Shown here: positions 26,053-34,184 of the stretch, piece after piece
Position numbering within the stretch: the first letter of the stretch is position 1
Layout of the letters: the number at the start of each line of letters is the position of its first letter
Assembly (NCBI GenBank): GCA_003194525.1
Contig: NBIV01000401.1
Location: 1 to 34,184 of the forward strand
Direction of reading: 5' to 3'
DNA: 34,184 nucleotides
Origin: Gracilariopsis chorda
Lineage: Eukaryota; Rhodophyta; Florideophyceae; Gracilariales; Gracilariaceae
Notes under the pieces: model-generated
The model's database searches: none
What the model was told of the DNA's origin: nothing
What the model saw: the letters and a program-made list of their open reading frames with translations, nothing else
Translations under genes and position numbers: made by a program

Positions 26053-27705
26053 TCATAAGACGGAGAAGTCCGACTCCATGCTCTCCTCCACTCTATCATC
26101 TCTTAGTCCGACCCCTTCATTGCCGTCAACCGAACTCTCGCAGCGAATTGCAATCTCAGAGCAATACCCATGAGGGCATGTTTTGTGTTGCTCCCTCACC
26201 TGCCAAAGGTTGACCTCAAGTTCCGCCGCACGTTCTGCAGCGGCCGAAACCTCACCCTCCAGTCTCTCTAACTCTGTTTGCTTTCGTGATACTGCCCCTT
26301 GCATGCACCGCTTGGCCCTCGACAGTGCTATGTCTGCCCTCAAACTTCTGCTTTCCAAATCGGCGTTACACAACACAGAGCCATCCGAATGGTGAGAAGC
26401 GATACCACATTCCCAGCTGTGCAAAGTCGGAGTGGACGGTTCCGAACTGTAAGATGGGGTTGCAGACGACGAGGAGTGCCTTCTTTGCACATCCTGTGGG
26501 ACCGGAGCTCTTCGCTTTATGCTAAAAACGTTTCCAAACAGAGCCCTTCCTCGCCTCCGGGTTCGACCACTTCCCAGAATCCGTCGAACGGAATACCACA
26601 GCATTTGTTTTGGATTGGGCTCCCGTTTTTCTGGTATTCCACTTGTTCCAGTGTTGTCGACATTCTGATCGGTTGGGATCTGTGCACCCTGTGTATCGTT
26701 ACCCACGGTACTCGGAGGGGTGCTGTCACCTCCAAAAAGACGACCAACAAACGCTCGCAAACGCTCTAGGGCGCCTGAACCCTTTCCCCTATTATATTGG
26801 TGTTCCTGGCGTCCAAACGTTCCTGCCGAAGACTCTTGACGGGTTCTTGTCCAGTCAGCGCTTCCACCGATTCCGTTCTGTACTTCTTTGAGAATGTCGA
26901 TACCTTTTGACATGGCCTCTGTACAGAACTCGGCTTCTCTCAAGCGGTGTTCCAGTCTTTCCGCTTCGTGTTCCATGTATTTCGCTTCCTGGCGAGCCAC
27001 GCATACTTCGTTGTCTGCCAAGATTTGTCTTCGCTCAAGTTCAGTGACCAACTTCTTCAGCTCCCCTGTCTTTTGGCATTCAGAACAAGAGGCTGTTGCA
27101 CATGGATGTAAGGTTGTTCCCACAATCCCAGCGCGAAACGTTTCTACTTCCGTCTCCACCTGGAGATCCAAGAGTTTCACCTCATTCTTGTAGCCATGGG
27201 TAGAGCCGGAGGGCTTAGCGACTGTGTTATTTGGCGACTGACCATTCTTCTCGTCTAACGTAAGGTTGGAAGCTGCTGTGGTCCCTCGCTTGTCGCAGAA
27301 ATTATTGGTTTTCATCACAGTGCATGTTGATAGTTCAGAGTGTTCACCGGCTCTTAGTGCTCTAAGATGACCAAGAACTGCTGCTAGCTCTCGGAAAAGT
27401 GCTTCAAACACATCATCGTCCTTACGTGTTGCGATCTTCCCACAAAACCGTCTAGCGAAATGCGGGTTTGCAACCATGATATGCTTCATGAGTTCACAGT
27501 ATACACAGTGAAGCAGTATCCCCGAGGTGTGCGTTATGTTTTCCAATAACTTTGCCAGTTCGGAGACCGATTCCAGCTCCAGCAGAAGCCTGAGAGTTTT
27601 TATGCGCCCAAGTTGCAGAGTTGGGAGTCTGCTTTCATGGGAGAAAATCTCTTCAGTGTTTACCTGAACACGAACGCCAGAGGCAGTTGGTTTGATGAAA
27701 GCCAT
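26053..27705 (-). CDS. Unknown 550-residue coiled-coil protein (copy B)
   Basis: Identical in predicted protein to 4,199-5,851, with the same start (ATG 27,705), two coiled coils (~213-276 and ~448-506), Cys cluster (202-210) and basic region (~380-410). The complete identity contrasts with the disrupted families around it. It may reflect function, but the whole core of the duplication is nearly identical, so identity alone is not evidence of selection. TATA at 27,947-27,954. Confidence 0.7.
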   Translation of the reverse strand: MAFIKPTASGVRVQVNTEEIFSHESRLPTLQLGRIKTLRLLLELESVSELAKLLENITHTSGILLHCVYCELMKHIMVANPHFARRFCGKIATRKDDDVFEALFRELAAVLGHLRALRAGEHSELSTCTVMKTNNFCDKRGTTAASNLTLDEKNGQSPNNTVAKPSGSTHGYKNEVKLLDLQVETEVETFRAGIVGTTLHPCATASCSECQKTGELKKLVTELERRQILADNEVCVARQEAKYMEHEAERLEHRLREAEFCTEAMSKGIDILKEVQNGIGGSADWTRTRQESSAGTFGRQEHQYNRGKGSGALERLRAFVGRLFGGDSTPPSTVGNDTQGAQIPTDQNVDNTGTSGIPEKREPNPKQMLWYSVRRILGSGRTRRRGRALFGNVFSIKRRAPVPQDVQRRHSSSSATPSYSSEPSTPTLHSWECGIASHHSDGSVLCNADLESRSLRADIALSRAKRCMQGAVSRKQTELERLEGEVSAAAERAAELEVNLWQVREQHKTCPHGYCSEIAIRCESSVDGNEGVGLRDDRVEESMESDFSVL

Positions 27706-27946
27706 AATGAAAAGGTTGCAGGAAACAAATCGAAGGGTATGGTGTCTCTCTTCCGGGGGATGTCTAGATAAGCTCAGTCGAAGGCAACGAACGGGGGGAG
27801 GAAAATCCTTGAATGGTTGGTGGGATGGAAAGCGGGAATTCCAAACAGACTGAGCGGTGGGGAATGGGTGAGAATGGGGAGGAGGGAGGTTTGCAGAGAT
27901 GTGAGTTGCGTTCGGAATGGTGAGGACAAACAAATCCCACACAGTA

Positions 27947-27954
27947 CCTTTATA
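27947..27954 (-). promoter_or_regulatory. TATA box of the 550-residue protein gene (copy B)
   Basis: TATAAAGG on the minus strand, as at 6,093-6,100. Confidence 0.5.
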
Positions 27955-28483
27955 CTCTTCATGAGAACAGCTTCCCGCGATCAGCCGCTACTACATTCCT
28001 TCAGTCATGATTCACCCGGAAGTTCTTCAACCACATTTGAAAGTGAGGGTTCCAGAATGAAGCTGATTCAGCACACCGAACTGCGTTTCGTGGCCAGAAC
28101 AACAGCATACGTTCTCTTATATGTCAACACGTCCCAAAGGGAGGTGAAACGTAATCACAGTTGCGGAACATATTTACATGAGGTCAACACTGTTTCCTAA
28201 ACAGGGGATTCTCACACATCACGATTCTCAGAAAGAGGGTTTGTTTCCGGAAGCTGACTTCGCCGCAAAGTATACTTCGTGAGAAATAATTCGGAAGACC
28301 TGAAAACAGTGATAGAGCTCGAGAGAAATTTGTACCAATAGCACATGGTACTGATCTTAAAGAGGTGCTCCCTCGTATGGAACCAGTTTCATGTTGACAT
28401 ATTTCGTAGCTCCAAAGAAAGTGCTGGGACACTTGCCTGACCACGGAGGACTCTGTATGACCACTTGTTTTGGACAGAGTTCC

Positions 28484-29814
28484 TTTTTCGTCAATGCAGA
28501 TATGTCGGCATTTCGTGGAGGTCAGCGCTGATGTTTCGAAGCCACACCGGTGCTCGTAGTCGTCTCCCTACGGCCTTGCTTCTCGTTGACCCTTGTTGGT
28601 GGCCGGAGCTACAATCACGTCGTTGCCGATCAGAAACTGGTCAAACATCTCATTCGGCCCTCAAAGCCACCACATGGGTCTGCATATGGCCACGTAACTG
28701 TCCATAGCTGTCTGGATACATCGACAGATATGCTTCGAACAAGAACCCCTGCGGTAAGCAATGCTGTGAGGACCGGAAGGCCATTCTGCAAGTTCCATGT
28801 AGAGAGCCGATCAAGAACAACGAAACAAGGTGGACACACGCTGACAGCCTCGGACTCCGGCCCTCACTTCAGATACTCGTGCTGTAGGTAGCACATGCGA
28901 ACCCATGCACGCGTGTCGTCACAAGGACACTCGAGTACGTCCCGAATCTCTGCGTTTTTCCTCTTTATCAAACTTGATGTGATCGATACCATACTCACCC
29001 ATCAAACTCTCAAGTCTGCGGGTTAACCACACACGAGCACGCAGGGTACCAAGGTATACCACTGTAATTTTGTGTGTTCCGACTAGTCAAATCTTCCGAC
29101 ATGCGAGTCCTGACGAAGAACCTTTTTCTCTCTGCTGATGTAACAGCTTCAGAATCTACATCTGCAAATGGCGTTATCCAAAGGGTTACCACGAAACCGA
29201 GCTCGTGAAGATGATCGGCCACACCTTTAGCATCCCGGAAGTTATTGGGGTAGAACTCAAATATACCACACGTAGCGCTGCATCTGTCATTAGTTCCCAC
29301 CATAGTACGCGGCAGGCCTCGCTTCACGATTTCCGCAGCAGAAGCTATGAGATTGTCTGGGGTGATGTCAGCTTTTTAGCGAGCCCATGTGCCCCACATC
29401 GGATATTGAAAAAGTTATGGATCAGGTTCATCGCGCTGTCCATAGGCCATACACATGTCATTTCGACCTTGTTCGAAGGTATACTGAGGACTCTGGTGCT
29501 AGTACGCATCACAATCAGGTCAGCGATATTAGTTCTGCACTCATAGGACAAGCAAAGGTGTAAGACATGTTGCCAATCGTATCCGACACGAATTTGGAGA
29601 GTGATGATGCCGTCGCCGTTCCCGTTGTCTTTGAAGGGCAAAATGTCGCGTGTAGATTCCGCAACTGCGGTCCCCGTCTCAGAGGATCAGTGCTCAATTT
29701 CTGTCTGGGAGTGCCATTGAAGGCCACACGCAGACAAGAGTTTTGGTTGTCGACTTGAATTGTTGCACCATGGAACTTGTACGTTGCACATCTCCATCAT
29801 GGGATCTCCCAGGA
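28484..29814 (-). pseudogene. Glycoside hydrolase family 31 pseudogene (copy B)
   Basis: Same relic as 6,630-7,966 with the same stops and central deletion. It differs by a 4-bp loss (one GTCG/TCGG unit near 28,507) and two one-base deletions near 29,672 and 29,796. WGTWAR, KRGLPR, LGFVVTLWITPF, YGIDHIKFDKEE, RPMWW and LIGNDVIVAPA remain readable. It was already dead before the duplication. Confidence 0.85.
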
Positions 29815-30521
29815 TGGGAGATGCATTACGTGCGATCCAGTAATGCATAAACAACTTTCCTGTGGGTCCCGTGTGAGATCAAGCGGATTACAGTACATGC
29901 CACTAGCAGAGCTCGGATTGGATGAGGGGTTGTCTGCTGGTGGTGCTCACGGCGCAGGACGGTTCCGCCATTGGGGACGGTGCACGGCGGATGCACGAAC
30001 CCAAAACCTATCAAAAAGGTGTGACAGAGAAGGGCTGAAGAGCTCGAAGATTGAGCAAATGTCCAGGACTCTATCACGAGATCCGTGTTGCACGTGAATA
30101 ACGGCTAATGAGACTACCTTTGGTAGTGCAGAGTAGCACTGGAACCGCATCTTTCAACCGTAGAACCGCACTTTCTGGTGTCGTGATAACTCTGAATGCA
30201 CATATCTCTGCACTGGCCATGTTTACATCCACAACACGTAATTTAGTGGTGAGGAACTTCAAACGATTTTGGACCTACGGCTTTCAATCATTTCACTTGG
30301 AAGCTCCGTGTTAGCTATAGTAATTGCGAGCGGAAAGTAGCTCAATTTGAGAGAGGTTTCAAATTAGCCTTGGTTACATCCGATGGTTTCTAAGGTTAAA
30401 TATCACACCCGAGAGCTCAGTTGATCATCTGACACACGCCACCCACTGTCATCACGCTCACATTTGCTGCTCGACGTACACACATAACACAGTTTCACAA
30501 CATAACCAAGGTTAGTGAAAA
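29815..30521. other. Upstream region of family 2 (copy B)
   Basis: Counterpart of 7,966-8,673, almost identical (one substitution noticed near 30,391). No gene. Confidence 0.5.
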
Positions 30522-31017
30522 ATGATGTTTCGATTCGTCTTGCGAGCCGTGATTATGGTTGCGGCAACAGCATCCGCAATCAACCAACGCCGAACTGATC
30601 GGAGACGAAACAAGGACGAAGAAGAATTGGAATCTTGGAAAGCAGAGATGAAACGCATGGAGGATAGAATGGAGGAAAATGGAAAGAACGCGCATCATCT
30701 GCAGGCGCACTTGCACAGAGTTCGTTTTGACGTTAACTGCGCTTCAAAGACAGAAGCAGGCCATTGAAACGGAATTATCTGTCTTTCAGGAGAACAACCA
30801 AAGCATGCAGTTGTGCATAGACAGACTAGCCCGGGCCAAAATGGATCTTCTGCAGCAACTCTCGGCGGCTCGCACAACTCTTCTACAAATGGACAGAGTG
30901 CGAGAGAAGTTGCGCCGAGATTGCAATCAGAAGGAAGCAACTCTTACTGAGCTGCGCAATAGAGTCTCGGCAAGAGAAGGCGAGATCGCTGCGCTGACCG
31001 ATCGCTTTGGCGCGTAG
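30522..31017 (+). pseudogene. Coiled-coil protein family 2, copy B (one-base frameshift)
   Basis: Same signal-like N-terminus and coiled coil as copy A, but with one extra T in the run after GTTCG (30,721-30,728), so the first frame stops at 30,767. The rest (QRQKQAIETELSVFQENNQ ... ALTDRFGA) continues in the correct downstream frame to TAG 31,015-31,017. Total 496 nt, one more than 495. Copy A has a one-base loss elsewhere; where one copy is broken the other is intact. Confidence 0.75.
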
Positions 31018-31340
31018 GCTTCGAGACCTCAATTTGTTAAACCAATTCTCACTTAGCTCAATTAAATGGTTTCTGTATACTTCTAGTGTTCAATGACCTA
31101 TCGTCAGTGTTTTCTAGCTATGAGTTCCGTTTTGATTGTGTGAGATTTTCTCTCACTTTTTGCTCCCCTGCACTTCCCCGACTTTATATCTGAGAAACGG
31201 CCTCAAGGCGCACCTCTTTGAACCAACCTATGGCAGAGATTTCTGATCGCCCTTTTCTACCGCTCAAACAAACAACTGGCTGACTCGATTGCGCACATGA
31301 CCTTTGGTCGCGCTGTGAATTTCAACACCCCGCACTTCTT
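31018..31340. other. 3' flank of family 2 (copy B)
   Basis: Counterpart of 9,168-9,494 with several one-base indels. No gene. Confidence 0.5.
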
Positions 31341-32330
31341 CAGCCGGGTGCTGGGGCTCCGGTGGGTTCTTGAATGTGACTCCCAAAACGGGTCCCGTGC
31401 TGTGGTATACTGATGTCGGCGATGCACGGGTTTCCTGATCCATTACGTCACATCGGTCTGTGGTGTTTGGTTTCGGGGTTCTTGGCAGATGCAAAACGCT
31501 CGGCCCGGGAGTTGGGGCACTGATTTCTTCTCTCACGAGGTGCAAAACGGATTCTGTGTTGTGGTGCACTATGTACTCACTCGGGATGTACTCACTCGGT
31601 TTTGTTGTCCAGGCGTTGGTAGTTTTGTGTTGTACATGCTTCCGCTCGATCCGTCATCAGTAAAGTCCATGAATAGCCCGTCGCTGGGGTCTATGTGAGC
31701 ACCGGCAGGGAGCTGGTACTTTTGTTCGGACTATAATTGCATACCGCGAAGCGCTTTCGTGACTCGAGTGTGTCGCTACATCTTTGCGTCTCTCTGCACC
31801 ACTGCACAACGGCTAGCAGATTGTCCGATATTGGTTCTGCAAGCAGCTTTGTATTGCGTGCAATTCAGAGAGCCATGAATCGTCCTGACGCTTGATTGTC
31901 GAACCTTTTACCGCAGAAAGATAAGGGGCAAGTAGCTGTAGAGCAGCCATAGACCGCGGTCATTTTCATGTGATATTAACGCTACCTGCAGTTTGCAATA
32001 TCCACCCGCAGAACGGAGAGGCTCACTCCGGTACAAAGGTGCGAACAGTAGAAGGTGATGAAACTGAGTTAAACAGTGTTGCCTTCTAGTGGTCGTGGCT
32101 AGAATTGTGGAGCACCAGGTACCAACGGTAATGTTGGGTACCGTTGGTAATATTAACGAAGGCGAAGCGAGTCAACGGCGTCCGCGAACAAACGACGCTT
32201 GGGTTCAGATGACGTGAAACACGTGCCATACAGAGCTCCCATTGGTTGAAACAATGTCGTTCTGTGCTCACGGCGCATGACCGCACACAGTGGATCCGCC
32301 ACCAGCGGAGGAACATCTCCTTCATCTTCA
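31340..32330. repeat. Dispersed repeat R1, type II (copy B)
   Basis: Counterpart of 9,495-10,480. The inserted hairpin near 32,118-32,142 is imperfect here (GTAATG in place of GTAACG, and an extra G). Confidence 0.72.
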
Positions 32331-32442
32331 TCAGGCCACAAACAGTTCTTGACAATTTCTGTTTACATTAAACTAATACTCCATCCTAACACCAGCTCCC
32401 TAACTAACCCCGACGCAGACCGTACCTGCGGTTTGGTGGGCG

Positions 32443-32971
32443 TTACACAGTACTCTGCCCCGTAGCCTTCTTCTCCGCCCCATCCCCATTCGATGCTTGG
32501 AGGTTTTCTAGTTGGGATTCGATCTCCGCAACTTTTCCCTTTTTCTCCTCGATCTGGGCCTCCCTTCGTTTAACCTTGTTTCGGAGACCCTCGATCGCCC
32601 ACTTTGCCGAAGCCAAGTTCTTTCCTCTCCCGCTCCAACACATTCGTCACCTGGTCTAATTCAGACCTTTCCTTGGCCTCCCTTGTCTCCAACTGAGCAG
32701 CCTTCGACCGAAGGAAAGCTATCCGGCTCTTTGACGTGCCGATAGAGCGCTGTTCAGCATCCAACGCCTGCCGATAGTCCGCCCACTCTTTTTCACTTTT
32801 TTGAAGGCACTGGTTTGACGACTCCAGTGACCTTCGAGTGGAGCGAATCTTCTCCAGGACCACGTCACGAGACGTTTCCGACCGTTGCAAACGGCGCCTT
32901 GCCGCTCTTCCCCTTCGGAATGCTGAACCCATTGTCAGCACCAGAGCAATGTCGAGAATAAAAAGAAACAT
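32443..32971 (-). pseudogene. Coiled-coil protein family 3, copy B (one-base frameshift)
   Basis: ATG 32,971 opens MFLFILDIALVLTMGSAF, then the basic patch and coiled coil as in copy A. One extra T near 32,622 (TTCTTTCC against TTCTTCC) shifts the frame after NVLERERK, ending at 32,570; the native C-terminus continues in the other frame to 32,443. Length 529 nt against 528 in copy A. The indel is in a homopolymer, so a sequencing error is possible. Confidence 0.7.
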
Positions 32972-33085
32972 CGTGTGTTTGTAGAGAGAGTGAACGGAAA
33001 AGCTGATGTGTAGGAAGAATCAAAAAGCGTATCCGAAGTTGATACCTGACGAGAATGAGTCAACTGAGAGCTCTGTACTGTTCCG

Positions 33086-33093
33086 TTTTATAT
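33086..33093 (-). promoter_or_regulatory. TATA box of family 3 (copy B)
   Basis: ATATAAAA on the minus strand about 115 bp before ATG 32,971, as in copy A. Confidence 0.55.
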
Positions 33094-33119
33094 GGGATGA
33101 GCGGGAGACTGACAGACTG

Positions 33120-33940
33120 AATCAATCATAACTAAATTGTAATTAGAATGCTACACAGACCGGTCATTTTCCAACCATACGAAGGTATTAGTGCTACATC
33201 CAGATTCAAAGCGTTGATTTCTGTGTGCCCAGTTGAGTCTAGCATTCAGACAGGGACACGAGCATTGAAAATCGAAGAAATTTTTATATTCCCGAGTCTC
33301 ATCAAATTTATCTGTCGGCTAAGAACTTTCACGAGAAGGATGCGAGGGCGCCGTGAAGGAAAATATCTTTAGAGGTATGCTGTTGCATTAAGAATGCAAA
33401 GCGTTTCTCAATTTCAAAGGAACGCGTCAGTTCTATGTGTCGGTGCTTTCTGGGGTAGCGCACGAAAACATCCTGCAGCGTTAGCATATGGATTGTTTGA
33501 CAGGGACAGTGAGCAATGAGGTGGGGTGTCAAGTCGAATTCGTGTTTCAGTTTGGGTCACGGTCACTTCTGGACGTAAATCACACTTTTATCGTCCATAC
33601 AACAGAATACATGTGTAGATCGTGGTTCCCAAGATTGGATGCAAAGGGTCTCAACACGGTAGGGTTACCTGTTCTCTCAATTCATCTGATACAGGCCATT
33701 TTTCATTTTAGTGTAACTGAGGGATCGCTGTGGCAGCTGTAGCATCTTCGTGATAGCTGCGGGGTTTTGATTGGTGGGATGAGGATCACGCTCCTCCATG
33801 AACAGGTATAAACTGGACACGGTTTCAGTATCATTCGATTACGGTTTATCGTGACATGTTCTTCTCTGACCTCTTCCACATTAGAAGCCAGCAGTTGAGT
33901 AGTTGACAGACACAGTATCCCATGACGAAGCTAGAATATG
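33120..33940. other. Spacer between divergent families 3 and 4 (copy B)
   Basis: Diverged counterpart of 11,290-12,112. It has more substitutions and indels than the core, including a missing ~12-bp stretch near 33,580. No gene. Confidence 0.45.
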
Positions 33941-33948
33941 TATAAAAG
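33941..33948 (+). promoter_or_regulatory. TATA box of family 4 (copy B)
   Basis: TATAAAAG, 120 bp before ATG 34,061. Confidence 0.6.
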
Positions 33949-34060
33949 AAGCTGGCATTCTCGGTTCGGCGGTGCCCTAGCATCTACAAACCTGTGTTTT
34001 ACACCACGAGCATCCCATAGAACATACGTGTATATTTGCTTTGGTTTATATCTCACAAAA

Positions 34061-34184
34061 ATGATCAAGTTTCTCTTAAGGATCACCACGAATGTTGCGG
34101 CAACCTTGTCTACTTGCAAAAGGCGAAAAACTGAGGAACAAATATCTTAGTTAAAGAAGGAAGCCAGCTTGAGTACGACAAACA
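34061..34184 (+). pseudogene. Coiled-coil protein family 4, copy B (cut by window end)
   Basis: The N-terminus MIKFLLRITTNVAATLSTC is followed by the same TAG at 34,148-34,150 as in copy A. The remainder lies outside the window. Confidence 0.7.

Larger units (their letters stand above)
21818..34184. repeat. Large segmental duplication, copy B
   Basis: Second copy of the block at 1-12,360. It runs off the right edge inside the family 4 pseudogene, so the unit is at least 12.4 kb of shared sequence within a period of about 21.8 kb. It carries the same copia insertion with the same target-site duplication, so that insertion came before the duplication. It lacks any gypsy insertion within the visible part. 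Confidence 0.93.

Noticed and set aside
1..34184. CRISPR arrays, bacterial operons, phage genes
   Set aside because: No spaced short direct repeats, no ribosome-binding sites with packed co-directional genes, and the mobile elements are eukaryotic LTR retrotransposons.

Overview
This is eukaryotic nuclear DNA. It has two families of LTR retrotransposons, a chromodomain-bearing Ty3/gypsy element, TATA boxes about 120 bp upstream of start codons, no operons, long non-coding spacers and many decayed genes. All recognisable coding regions read through without introns. The gypsy polymerase has features I associate with the oomycete/chytrid/algal branch of chromoviruses (WLDD in place of YxDD; NVWAD...RW at the end of RNase H). 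The copia remnant is primed by the anticodon region of initiator tRNA-Met. A protist or alga, for example a red macroalga or an oomycete-like organism, is most likely, but the sequence does not fix the taxon.

Layout. The window spans a tandem duplication with a period of about 21.8 kb. Copy A (1 to about 12,360) and copy B (about 21,818 to the end) are homologous over their full visible length. The segment between them (12,360-21,818) is the rest of the unit. The order in copy A is: coiled-coil gene family 1 (+, cut by the window edge), a spacer, dispersed repeat R1 type I, an internally deleted copia element (-), an unknown 550-residue coiled-coil protein (-), a wrecked glycoside hydrolase family 31 gene (-), family 2 (+, frameshifted), R1 type II, family 3 (-), a spacer and family 4 (+, pseudogene). 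The middle holds a short R1 remnant, a family 2 paralogue whose 5' leader is split by a complete young gypsy element (13,447-18,882), and an inverted family 4 paralogue (-). Family 1 (+) then opens copy B, which repeats the order of copy A.

Main theme. Four families of short proteins share one plan, although their bodies are not obviously homologous: about 162-175 codons, a hydrophobic signal-like N-terminus, a basic patch in three of the four, a highly charged coiled coil to the end, and a TATA-like box 115-125 bp before the ATG. I do not recognise them. They look like an expanding, fast-decaying set of secreted or membrane-anchored coiled-coil proteins. The 550-residue protein, also unknown and rich in coiled coil, sits among them and is identical in A and B.

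History readable from the sequence: copia insertion (TSD GAAAG) and its internal deletion came before the A/B duplication. The middle unit keeps an approximate empty copia site and lacks about 4 kb carrying the 550-residue gene and the GH31 relic. The gypsy element (TSD CACAC, LTRs differing at 4 of 371 positions) is the youngest event. A and B are almost identical from about 1.32 to 8.86 kb but diverge on either side. Many of their differences are single-base indels, so several frameshifts could be sequencing errors rather than biology.
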